From NCBI GenBank assembly GCA_025890175.1, contig JANPYM010000007.1, positions 1,802,209-1,866,208 of the forward strand: a stretch of 64,000 bases of DNA, read 5' to 3'. The DNA comes from Ciborinia camelliae (lineage: Eukaryota; Ascomycota; Leotiomycetes; Helotiales; Sclerotiniaceae). The notes beneath the pieces were generated by a model that was not told the origin of the DNA, searched no databases, and saw nothing but the letters and a program-made list of their open reading frames with translations. The position numbers were made by a program, and so were the translations under genes. Below are positions 34,103 through 46,006 of the stretch, piece after piece (position 1 is the stretch's first letter; every line of letters begins with the position of its first letter).

Positions 34103-35875
34103 AATCCCTTTATTAAAGAAACTTCTTCTTCCGCGGAGTGGGATCGATGATAATAATAATAATAATAATAATCGAATCAATAATATGGAATCGGTAGTGG
34201 ATCTCCAGTAGTGGATATCCGATTTCATAATTCAGGGTCCATCCAGAAATTTATGTATGCTACCCGAAATTCCCCACAATCAACCGATACCCGTACGGGT
34301 CTACCGAAACTAAATCGTTTTTATGAAGAAGGAAAAGGAAAAGAAAAGAGGCCACCATTTTCTTTCTCTCGTTTTCTAGACCTTCATCAATGGTATGATC
34401 TGAGCTTCTTGAGCGGGGCAAGTGATTAGATCATTTGATATAAGCTATTATGGTGCTAGCTGCTACCGACCATCCGACGGACTACAGACATGAGAATGAT
34501 CGATTGAATCCAGATGTAGAACACGAATAAAAATATAATGGATCAAACATATACATGAACAGAAAATGAAATGGTAAAGTACGCGAGTATACACTTGCAG
34601 GAGGTCAGGACTCAGGACTCAGGGGGAGTAATGGATGGTGGGCTGTAGCTATGGTAGAACCGTAACCAAGCTTTACTTCGCCGCTTGCTCTCACTCTCGC
34701 CAGCTACAATGGTAAGCTATACTACACAGTACATATTGCCTATTGCGCAGCGGTGCATATATTTATGCTTCACGTAAATGCGAGAAATATTTCTTCCGAT
34801 AGAAAATGTCAAGCTTCAATCGAATAAAGGCAACCACGTATGAAGAGATGGTGATATCGCCATGATGCAAGTAAAATTCCAAAGCATGCATGCATGTATG
34901 TATGTAATGTACCGTACGTATGGGGACCTGCAGAATGAAGAATCCAAGACTTGCATGAAGAACGCGGGTAGAAAGGAAAAATGCGGAAGTTTCAGTAATT
35001 TTCCTTTCCTATTTGTTCTTTCCATTTTCCCTCCATATTGGAGCGGAATGTGAGCGGATAAATTCATTACCCGTGAGATTGAGGGTCTGTTTTGGGTCCG
35101 CCGAATGGGAATTTATCTGAAGGAATCGTGAAAATCCTTCTGGCCATCCGCGGGCCTGACTTGCTGCTTTCGGGTCTGGTGATTCTTAGAAATCGTAAAC
35201 TTGATACTGTTGACAAGTTTGCTCTAGGTTTTTGCTTGCTGGCCTGATGGAGATCAAACCACGACTCCACAAGGGTTGAATGCCTGTCGCTTGATTCTAA
35301 ATAATATGGTGTTTGATTGCGAATCTGCGATTGATTGATCCTAAATTTAGCCATTCTCAGCAAAAGGATATCATGAAACCGCCAAATCAGTCTGTGCACT
35401 CAAAAGCAAACCATCTGGAATCTGTATGGAACTTGGAAGGCCTTCGCAAACCTGACTAGATCCCTTCCACCTTCCAAGCTGGGGAAGTCATCCCACCATT
35501 CCCAGCCATCTTCTTTTCATCTTTCTTTCGGGTTACAGTTACATTGCATGTATCATGTACTCACAGTACAGAAGGAGTAGGATTAAATCCCCGGTTGCTT
35601 TGACGTTGCGGGGTCAAAGTGGCAGATGAGAAAAGCTGCTTACTTAGGTTTAAGCTGTAAGCTGTAACCTCTCCGTAAGATATATATATATATATGTATG
35701 TATATGCAGGCCTCCGAAACCAAGGACGGCTCATCAAAATTGATATATGAGAATGAGGAATTCATTGGCTGGTTTGTATATGTGCCCACTTCGCTGCACT
35801 GCATTACATATGCATTGTAGATGACTTTGTGATCGTGATCAATCTATAGCTAGCTACCTAGCTACGCAATAATTA
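34103..35875. other. Intergenic DNA between two AT-rich elements
   Basis: Ordinary composition with short frames only. A (TAA) microsatellite lies at 34149-34171 and a (TA) tract near 35680-35695. Confidence 0.4.
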
Positions 35876-35885
35876 GAAACATAGC

Positions 35886-38401
35886 ACCCATCTCGCACCC
35901 GAATCGACCCTAATTAGGGTCTTCGGAACTACGTTTGAAACACTCTCTTTAGGGTCAAAATGCTAATTGAAAACACTCCTGTACCACACTAATTTCAACC
36001 TGTATCTTTAGCCTAATATAGCTTTATACCGGAACATATTTAATATATGAATTTTATATTAATTGATAAAGCTTTTTAAAAGCTTTCGATTAATATAATT
36101 TATATTATAATTGAAGCTAACGTTTAGGTTTTGTATTAAATTGAAATAATTATATAGGTTATAAAATCGTATACAATAGATATATGCTTATATAAGCATT
36201 CGATTTTATATAAACGTATAATCTTATATAAGCATACGATTTTATATAAACACGTGCTTTTTTAATACATTGTTAGCAACATAGTTTTTTCAAGTTTTAT
36301 AATTAATACAGATCGCTAGCGTTTTATTTAAATTTAATAAAAAATATATTAATTGAAAGCTTTAATCGTATTTTATAATTTGATACCAATTTTGTATATT
36401 TCATAAATAATTTGAAGATTTTATATTAATTTTAATATATTAATATAATAAAAGCATAACTATAATTTTTAAAATATTACAACATTAACGGCATAGTATT
36501 TTAAACCTTTAATATTTTTTAAAATATTACAACATTGGCAACATAATATTTTAAGATTTTATAAAGAGTACAAATCACTAACCCCTTATTCAAATTTAAT
36601 AAAAAATATATCAATTAAAAACCCTAATCATATTTTATAATTTGATACTAATTTTATATATTTCATAAATAATTGAAAAGTTTTATATTGATTTTAATAT
36701 ATTAGTATAATAAAAATATAATCTCAAAATATTACAACGTTAACAACGTAATATTTTAAAAAATATTAAAGGTTTAAAATACTATAACATTAACGATATA
36801 GTATTTTAAAATTTTATAAAAAATACAAATCGCTAACCCCTTATTCAAATTTAATAAAAGATATATCAATTGAAAACCCTAATTGTACTCTATAATTTAA
36901 TACTAATTTTATATATTTCATAAATAATTGAAAGATTTTATATTAATTTTAATATATTAATATACTAAAAATATAACTTCGCTTATATATAATTTTTAAA
37001 ATACTATAACATTGGCAACGTAATATTTTAAAATAATTTTACTAATAATTTTAAATTTATATTATATATTTAATTTGAAAAAGTTACAAATTATAATATT
37101 AATATTTAAATATATTATATTATAAAATATATTATTTTTAAATAATAATAAAAACAAAATTTCAAAAATATTATAAAATTTATTTATAAATAATTAAAAA
37201 TGAAAATTAATATTAATTTTTTCAATATTAAAATAATTATATTAAATTGAAAAATTGAGATTTTATAAAAATAAATATATTATTCAAATTCTAAAATTCT
37301 AAATAATAATAAAAAATTTATATATTATTTTTAAAAATTTATTTTAAAAAAATTTATATTTCATTTTATAATTTAAATATAATTATTATATTTTAAAACT
37401 TATAAAATAAAAATATACAATAACTTTTTAATTATTTAATCAAATTTAATTTTTTTTTAAATATATATAATTATTGGATTTTTATAAATATAGAAAAAAT
37501 ATTAATTTTTCAAAATAATGTATATTGGTTTATATATATAATTTTGAAATTTAGACTTATTTTTTAAAAAACTAATAATTTATTCAAATTTTATTATTTT
37601 TATTTAAAATTTATATTATTCGAATTCTAAAAATATATTATAATTTTAAAGATTTTAATATTCCCCCCCTAATTATAATAATTTGAATTATAATCTAATT
37701 AATAAAATTTATATAAAAATCTTTAAAAAGCTCCCGATGAGTATTAAAAACTATAATAAAAACTATAATTTGAAATAACTTTTGTAAACTTTAATTTAAA
37801 ATTTTAAAAATAATATTATTCGAAAGTTTTTTAAGATATCTATAAAATAGTATATTTGTTTTTTATTTAATATATTTTATTAATAATTAATACTGAATTT
37901 AAATATTTAAATCGAATTAATAGTAGATAAGCACTAGATAAGGTTAGGTAGCAAATAATGGTAAAATGGAAAATAGGTTTATTAAATATATAACAAAAGA
38001 AAATAAGGTTTTATTTATAAACACATATACTTATATAAATTCATATGTTTATATAAGTTATATGTTTATATAAATTATATGTTTATATAAGTTTATATAC
38101 TTATATAAGTATATATTTATAATATACAATTTTATAATTTATATAATTATTTTAATTTAATATAGAATTTGAATGTTAGCTTTGATTATAATATAAATTA
38201 TATTAATCAAAAACTTTCGAAAAACTTTGTCAATTAATATAAAATTTATATATTCAATATATTCCAATATAAAGTTATTTTAGGCTAAATATAAGATGTA
38301 GGTTATATAGGGGTTTCCAATTCGCATTTTGACCCTAAATAGGGTGTTTCAAACGTAGTTTCGAAGACTCTAATTAGGGTCGATTCGGGTGCGAGATGGG
38401 T
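35886..38401. mobile_element. RIP-decayed DNA transposon with very long TIRs (2516 bp), Mutator-like or hAT-like
   Basis: The two ends match in inverted orientation for about 360 bases. The outer ~90 bases are nearly identical, starting ACCCATCTCGCACCCGAATC and containing the palindrome GACCCTAATTAGGGTC. The inner ~270 bases match less well and mostly differ by transitions. The element is flanked by an exact 10-bp direct repeat GAAACATAGC (35876-35885 and 38402-38411). Because the terminal bases overlap with the repeat, the duplication could also be read as 8 or 9 bp. Long TIRs with a 9-11-bp duplication favour a Mutator-like element, and an 8-bp reading would allow hAT. The interior is nearly all A/T, holds three ~260-bp tandem units and has no transposase. 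Confidence 0.85.
36290..37045 (+). repeat. Three ~255-262-bp tandem units inside the long-TIR element
   Basis: The landmark AAATTTAATAAAA is found at about 36330, 36592 and 36847, giving spacings of 262 and 255 bases. Each is followed by the same order of blocks (TTTATAATTTGATAC/ATAC, TTCATAAATAATT, TTAATATATTA, ACAACATT/ATAACATT). Confidence 0.75.
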
Positions 38402-38411
38402 GAAACATAGC

Positions 38412-41400
38412 AACCAATTTTGTTTACTGATAAGAGCAAAAGATTGTTGACCGAGGCTCTCTTTGTTCTATTTCCATGTTGACATCGAGGGGAGAGAGAG
38501 AGAGGTCTTCAAGATCTTCAAGATCTTACACATCTTACACATCTTGATTCTTGATGAGATTCAAAATCTTTTAATCAAAAAGAGCTCAAATTCCGATCAT
38601 GGAGAAAGAATTTAGCGCGGGGTAAAATGTCCCAAAGAGGAAAAAAGAAACAAAAGAGACCGAGCTTTTATTACATCTCCGAGGATCTGCACGCCTTGGC
38701 CATATCTTACAGCTCGTGACGTCGTTTCATTTTGGCGAGAGTGGGTTTCCGTTTGTTTATTTCCTTGATAGCTGACACGTCTTCCAAGGAAGCTTCCTTC
38801 CTTCCATTGGGCCGGATATACACGAAGAGAAGGATGCCATTGTTGAAATTGAAATTCCACATTTGATAGGTAAGTGTGAAATAAATAAATGATGGCTTCA
38901 TTCATGTAGAGAAGACGGCAACTTGCATAGCTGCCATATCATTGTACTCCTCATGTGCCATTCCGTGCTTTGCCGTATCCGTCACAGGGAAAGATCTAAT
39001 CTACGGTTTTGTACTGTGTAACCTCCCGCCGCAAGTCAAAACCGCGGCTGACATGTCAGATCATATTGAGGACTGACATTGGTAGATTAGTAAGAATGTC
39101 TCGAAAGAGAGTGTAGTCTAGCTTCTTTTCTATCCTTGCTTGACGCCTTATTGAAGTGTTTGATTTCCTGATATGATATCCGTTGAGAATCGAACCCGAG
39201 CATTATTTACATCAGATTTCAGACCAATTGTTCGATCAACAAATGACAGCATAAGGAAGGTGAACACTTTCTTGTCAAAGTTGTCATCTCCTTTCATCCT
39301 GGGATACCATCACAGAAATGAATATTTAGAGAAAACGTCACCGTCGCCTCCAGATAAGCGATGCGAGTGATCCATTGTAGTAGCATTTGAATAAAAGAAT
39401 CTTGGTTCCTCGAAAACATGGCCTGTACCCAAGGTCCTCATTCCGTTTCCTGTACCTACCCATGTAAGAAGATGAGCTTTGACAGGGGAAATCGTTGTTC
39501 AATTGGTCTGCAGCAAGGCTTGAGATTTGAGATGACAGGTACAAACAAAACGAGCAAATATGACAAGGCTAGGCCATCAAAAAGATTGAACTGGCCAGAT
39601 CCCGACTTGGTTTCGGGTTAGGAATCCTGTATTCATTCATATAAACTTTGACGAGTGCTGATGGATGGGAGTGTCAGTGGTTTTGAACGGTGTGAATGGT
39701 GGATAAGTACGATCTCTTGCTCCGAAAGAAGGTGACCGAGTAGCCTTACTGGTTTCCATGGTATTTTACCCTTGGTTCCCCCGTTGATATTAATAATAAT
39801 TGATGATTGACGTCGCCCGGTTTCTCTATGACCATAGTCTCGGAAGTTGAGAATCGAGATCCTCTTTTTCGAGAAAAGGAGACGACTTTGAATGATGAAA
39901 AGAATCTCGATGCATTCAACCCGCGGTGGATTCAATTGTGGTACCATTGAAGGAACTAGAAGGGATCATTGATATTATTCGTTGACTTACGAAGTTTCTT
40001 GCTCATTGATAATCACCCAAATTTCCAGGCTGAGCTGAGAATCGTCTCCTGAGACTTTAGTAGCGATATTCCAATATCCGTCGGCCAGGCTACCAATTTC
40101 ATAAAGTGATCATCAGCCAAGCCTCCCTAGATAGCCTCGGAAGAAACAGGCTGGTTTGGCAAGGCTATGGACATGGTGATACGAGTTATTGGTTCAATAA
40201 TCGTAATAAAATTTGTACCTGTAACTCGTTAGCACGGCATATCCGATAAGAGGTAATTTATTAAATCAGCCTTCCGGTCCATCCTCACAATGGTTGACCT
40301 GGACACCCACACCGCTGCTCACAGTCCCCCTCGTGTGTCTGATTGAGAATCCTTCATTAGAACATTCAATATATTATCGGATGGAACTTGGAAGTCATCA
40401 ACAACGACGGATAGTAGAATAAGAACATGATTGATAATAGATATGGCCCAGGCGGCTATTTTAAAGGATAAATGGAGAACTCTGGACGGTTTTTTCTCAT
40501 TCTGCCTCCAAGAGTCCGAGAGTGGTAGAAGATCATGACGAAAGCATGGAATTGTGGATAAATTGATACGTTGTCAGTTGTAATAGGGTGACATTTTATG
40601 CGACGTGAATTTGAAGGGAATATGTTCGCGCTTGCTTGTCGAATAGGATGCACAAACTGTATATTTAATTTGTTGAATAATGGAGACATCCATATATATA
40701 GTCCCCCGCTCATGAAAATTCGACACTTTCTGAGATGGAAATAACGTTGTACAGATTATTGTACCTATGATATGAAAAGGATACGCGCTCTCGGGAAGTA
40801 TCCAGGTATCCAGGTATCCGGTTCTCGATTTTATCAGGGATGCCGATCGGGATTGGTATTATTGGTATTGGTATTGGTATTGGTATTATTATTGGTATTG
40901 GTATTATGATTGATATTGATATTGTATTATTGAACAACGAAGCCGCGTATGAAAATAGAAGCCCATGAATCGATTCGTTTCTAGATACAGCGAAGCGAAA
41001 ACTGACTCTTCCAAGGGTTTCCGGGATATCATATTTGGAAGATCTCGATTTCATGATAATATAGTAATATAATACTCCGCACATATGATACGATATAATA
41101 TGATATGATATGATAATGATATATATGATAGTGAGCTAAGCTGAAGGGCTTGGAATATTCTTAAGTGAGGGGGGAACTTAGGTTGGAAGACGCGTTGTGT
41201 AAATATTTACTTTCACGCTTTCGCGCCCACTCTTGATTGATTTTGATATCGTGTGTCTGACTGACGACGACAAGACAAGGCAAGACAAGACAATCATGGT
41301 AGACAAGACGGGAAGATATTTAGATTGACCAATGCCGGAAAAGGAAGCTAGGATAGTAGGATAGTAGGATAGCACGAGGATAGATCATAGACTAGAGTTA

Positions 41401-44161
41401 GAGTGATGCAATTGAGAGAGGAAGCTATAATGCATGCATGAAACTTAAGGTGCAAAAGCTTAAATTTCATAAACCCTTGTGCATGCCCTGTGCATTTGCA
41501 TATCATCATATCCCTCGGGCTACCTACCTACCTACCTACTGTAGAATTTACTCAATCAGGCAATTGACTTTTTATATTGATCAATTCGTTCATAGGTACC
41601 GAGAAAGAGACAGAGGTTCATGATACTCTGGAGTCTGTATATCAAGTTATCGACGTTGATGGAGATCGAGGTTCATGCAAAGATATGATATGACAATGGA
41701 CATCTGGATTCTGGAATGTGAATGAGATAATGAAAAGTTTAAATCATTTATTAGTACTGGATGATATCAAATATGATATGACGGTTCCTCATTTCCCTTT
41801 CTCCATCAATATCACAATGCCATGTTCATAATTGAGGATGCAACGAAAGGTAGACCCGACAAACCAACCAAATGAATAAGTAATAGTTCCCAACAATAAG
41901 AACCATAAGCTTTTTCTTCCAAATACCTCGATATATTATGCTTTTTTTCTTCTCATACAATCAGACGATATAAAGAAAGAACCTAATAAGAGTGTAGAAG
42001 TCGAGAAGATGATCAAGACAAATTATACAATAATATCATTTGGCTCCCACCATGCCACCCCCTTCATTGCTTTCCGAAGCCGATAGTCAAATGTCTACCC
42101 AGCAACTTGCTACTAACAACCCTCTCCTTTCATAAAACATCTTAATGCACCTGTCAATATAAATGTAACATGTTACATATCTGATTCATAACCTTTCATA
42201 CAATTGATCCAGATCCATCCTACTCCGTACATAGGCAAATGTATCAGGTCACCTGCAGAGTATATAAACCATGTTGATATCTATTTCTCACTCAGCAACC
42301 AAAGCACCAGCCAGTCGTGCTTGCTTGACTTCTCTCCGCTCCTTCGCCGCAAGACTACAGCAAGGTTAAATCTGCGAACTAGGTAAGGATTTTTAGAACC
42401 GATGGATTCATGGATCCCCATCAAAGTCAAGGTACTAAATAAGTTGGCGGAGACCCATCAGCAAGGCTAGAAGCTGACTAGATAAGTGTAGCTACTAGGG
42501 ATGTTTTAGTTGGTTGCTTTGGTTGCTGTGGTTGCTGTGGCAGTATGGTCAATGGTTTCAACTAGCTACAATAAGTAATAGTGTAAATATTCATTTTCTC
42601 TTCGACCCCCCTCACAAGCAAAATCCTCGCGACCAGGAAACGAAAGGAAGCTAAATTCAGCTTGATACTGACCTCGGGATGAGGTGATTTGATATTGACC
42701 ATTTTCGTACCGCATGTCAGTATCATTGGTAAACTTTTGGCTTTCATGGGGCATGTCATAAGCAATACTAACTAGGTCGTACGGAGCACCTAGGTATATA
42801 CTATATAGACATCATACATATGATACATGATGAATGCGTAATAATAAAGGCCAATTCTATCATTTGATTCGTTGGCGTCTTATGAGAGGGGAGTTTTTGA
42901 CTTGGCTTCGTACTGTTCTTTTTAACCCACCAAAGCTACCATGGACATTTTTCAACGCACCCCACCCACTTCACTACAACCCACGCCTCATGCGAGGATC
43001 AAACCATGTCCTGAATGGTAAGTAGGAATAGAGACGATATAGGTTAAGTGTCATTATTTGGGAGAGCGGGAGAGAGTAAAATAGAGTGAGGGAGACGATT
43101 CAAACGAGGGAGCAAGGACACGACTAGGTACTCTAGAAATTGTACAGTTCTGAGTTTGGTACCCCCTCTCCTCGTCTAGCTACCTACCTAGCTACCTAGC
43201 TACCTTGGGAAACGAATATTCACCCCCCAAAAAAAAGTAAGAGAATTGTCTCCCTGACAACACCTGAGCGACAGGACTATTCAAGGAATATGATAATAAT
43301 GAGAAAATGAACTCCACTGGCGATATCAATTGAGACGATTAAATCCCGAATTCTTTTTTGTTTGCTTGATTGCTTTCGTCCTTGGATAAACCCTTAGCTA
43401 AATCGAATTCTTTTATCTTCACCCATTTCCGCCCTCTCTTTCACTTCTTCCATCCTCATTCTTCATACCTACCTACTAACCCTTTAGCTTTCGACCGTCG
43501 GCCCTTCCTTTCCCTCTCGACCCCTTCCCTTGGTCTGCTTCGACTGGACGCCACCAAGATCCCTCACAATAATTCCGTCGTTGTATTAACCGCACCGAAA
43601 GACACGAAGAAAAGAAAAGGTTGATTCCCCACACCACCTTTTTTTCCCATCTTTATATGTGAGATACATCCTCGACCAGGGCCGACCATCCATCCTTCAA
43701 CCAACCTACCATTCGACCTTTTTTCCCGACAAATCGATATCTTGACCTTTATCTCGACCCGCTACTCGAGGTAATAAACCGGTTGAAGCCACCAAACGCA
43801 CTCATTGTCCGAGGGAACTACCAAAAAGGCATACCTACTCAGGACAATACCTCCGATAGGTTTCGATGCACCAAGCATTCCAGTAATTTCCTCCGACAAC
43901 CTTTCCCAATCTCCTCTACAATTTCTCTGCAATCAAAAGAATTCTACCGTTGTTCACAGTTTGTATAGCAGCGACATTTGGGAATAACCTCCCCATTTGA
44001 TTGTGTGCCGTCAATCTGAATTTGGAACTATCTCAATTTATACTACAGTTTATAATCACGTCAACAGAACTTTCCCTGCAGTGGATTCCTGTTGAATCAA
44101 TTCAATTGATAGTATAATTTTGAGTAGTAGAATTCATCACTAGTCTCTCATCCTATTCACC
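38412..44161. other. Intergenic DNA up to CDC25, no supported gene
   Basis: Only short frames. An ATTGGT/ATTATT microsatellite lies at about 40853-40930 and a GATAT-rich tract at 41090-41130. A sequence resembling a tRNA T-arm occurs near 39186-39200 but the rest of a tRNA does not fold. The last ~800 bases (43.3-44.16 kb) are CT-rich with TTCGACC/CTTTCC tracts and are probably the promoter and long 5' leader of CDC25. Confidence 0.4.
40853..40930 (+). repeat. ATTGGT/ATTATT microsatellite
   Basis: Hexamer-like GGTATT units repeat in two blocks with interspersed ATTATT. Confidence 0.8.
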
Positions 44162-46006
44162 ATGGAATCCTCACCCATTGCTGCCATGCAGCCTTCTTCC
44201 TTCATGCCCGCTTGGGCTCGAAACGACTTGTATACTTCGCACCCACACGCGCACATGTCAAACGTCGCAGCCAATTCTTTCGGTCCAGGTGCTTTTGACT
44301 TTCGAGATTTGAGCATGAAGCATTCTGCTAAACCAGATTACTTCATGGTCAAACCTGTTCGTGGTTCTTCACCTACAGCAAGTTTGGCGGCAGATTTATC
44401 ACAGAATTTTCACATTGATATGAGGTATGTGTGATTCGAAGATTTTTCTTTTCTTTACATTGTGCTAACTTCTGCGATCTACAGCCCTCAACTGCCAACT
44501 CCACGTCGATCTCTGTTCACGTCGAACCTTTTTGGAACATTGGAAAGTAGGGGTAAGAACTGGTCTGCTGGGAGATAATATTGGAGATGTTGACAAAATA
44601 TAGATTGTGTTACTACTCCTCCATTACCTTCCTCTTCACCAGGTCCATTGCACGAAAGAATGGATATTTCCCCTCTTCCCCATAAGCAACCATATTTCTC
44701 TGCGCAAATTGAGATAGCATCACCTACACCTGGAGGTACACCAATGGAAGATACAAATATGGAGTCATCTCCAAGCCGTCCTGGTTTATTGGACGCCCCG
44801 AAACCTTTTGGTGCCGAGTAAGTGCAAATTGCACATTCCAAGCAGTGACATACTAATATTAGCAATAGGCGACGGAAAAATGTATTATTACGACCATCCC
44901 TCTCACGTACCAAAGGTTACTCGACCAATACCCTCCCTCGACAAAGCGTCGAAAGTCAATTGCCCCCCTTCCGCTTCGGTGCTGGAAGCAGCAAGTTGTC
45001 TACCACTACATCAATGTCTTTAGGCGAATGTTTCATGGAATCACCACCACGAGAACGTCGTGCACAATCGTCGAATAGTCCTCCGGCTGCAACCATGGCA
45101 CCACCGCCTCGATTGAGCAAACCATTTTCAAGCGTGTCGAGCAGAATCAATGGATCCCCAATTGGTAGCCACTCCCGCAGAACTTCCAATCCGTTAATTC
45201 GGCCTAGGAAACAATTTCGACGATCACTCAGCATGTTTGAAAGTCCACAAGATATTGTCAAGGAAAAGGAGGAAGCTGCGTCGAGCAACTTGCATACGGT
45301 TATGGACATTGATGAAATACACCAACCTGTTTTACCTCATTTTTTCCAGGAAGGTCAACCTGATAGCATTCCCAGGATCGCCAAGGAGACTCTATTGGAA
45401 ATTCTTGATGGGAAATATGATGATGAATATGATCAACGAATGATTGTTGACTGCAGATTCGAATATGAGTTCGAGGGCGGACATATCGATGGCGCCGTCA
45501 ACTATAATGACAAAGAGTTATTGACCAGTCAATTGTTTGAAACAAGTATCCCTGGCAAAACCCTCCTAATTTTTCATTGCGAATACTCCGCACATCGAGC
45601 ACCCATAATGGCTCGTCACGTACGACAACAAGATCGTACCACTAACGTCGAACAATACCCTAAGCTTTCTTACCCTGAAGTGTATATCCTGGATGGTGGT
45701 TATAGTGCTTTCTTCACAGAACATCAAGGCCGTTGCTTTCCTCAGAATTACGTTGAGATGGATGCTAAGGAACATGCTTACACCTGTGAGCGGGAAATGG
45801 GAAGACTGCGACAAAACAGAACCAAGCTCAGTAGAGCACATACTTATGCTATTGGCCAACACGGACAAATTGATGACAGCCCTACTGCACCTAGTCGATC
45901 AAAGTCAGGTGGCAGTACCTTAACGACAGAAATGATGAGTTCCCCTATGATGAGCTCTCCCTTATTTAAAGATCGCGGAACCCCACGAAGACAAGTCTCA
46001 TACTAG
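44162..46006 (+). CDS. cdc25: M-phase inducer phosphatase Cdc25 (560 aa, 4 exons)
   Basis: Cdc25 removes the inhibitory phosphate from Cdk1 and triggers mitosis; it is the orthologue of Aspergillus NimT and budding-yeast Mih1. Exons are 44162-44424, 44485-44552, 44604-44817 and 44869-46006. All three introns are 50-60 bp with GTATGT, GTAAGA and GTAAGT donors, and frames join as AG|C, G|AT and GA|G. The N-terminal ~330 residues are Ser/Pro-rich with many SP/TP sites (for example TPRRS, SPLP, SPTPGG), typical of the regulatory region phosphorylated by CDK and checkpoint kinases. The C-terminal rhodanese-like domain (about 350-480) has VDCRFEYEFEGGHIDGA around Asp376 and the P-loop FHCEYSAHRAP with catalytic Cys419 and Arg425 (HCX5R). 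The gene is complete. Its long, CT-rich upstream region has no ATG-initiated upstream frame of note. Confidence 0.95.

Noticed and set aside
39180..39260. Possible tRNA on the - strand (GGGTTCGATTC-like T-arm)
   Set aside because: Only the B-box-like part fits. The T-stem has a mismatch and no acceptor, D-arm or anticodon arm can be folded around it.
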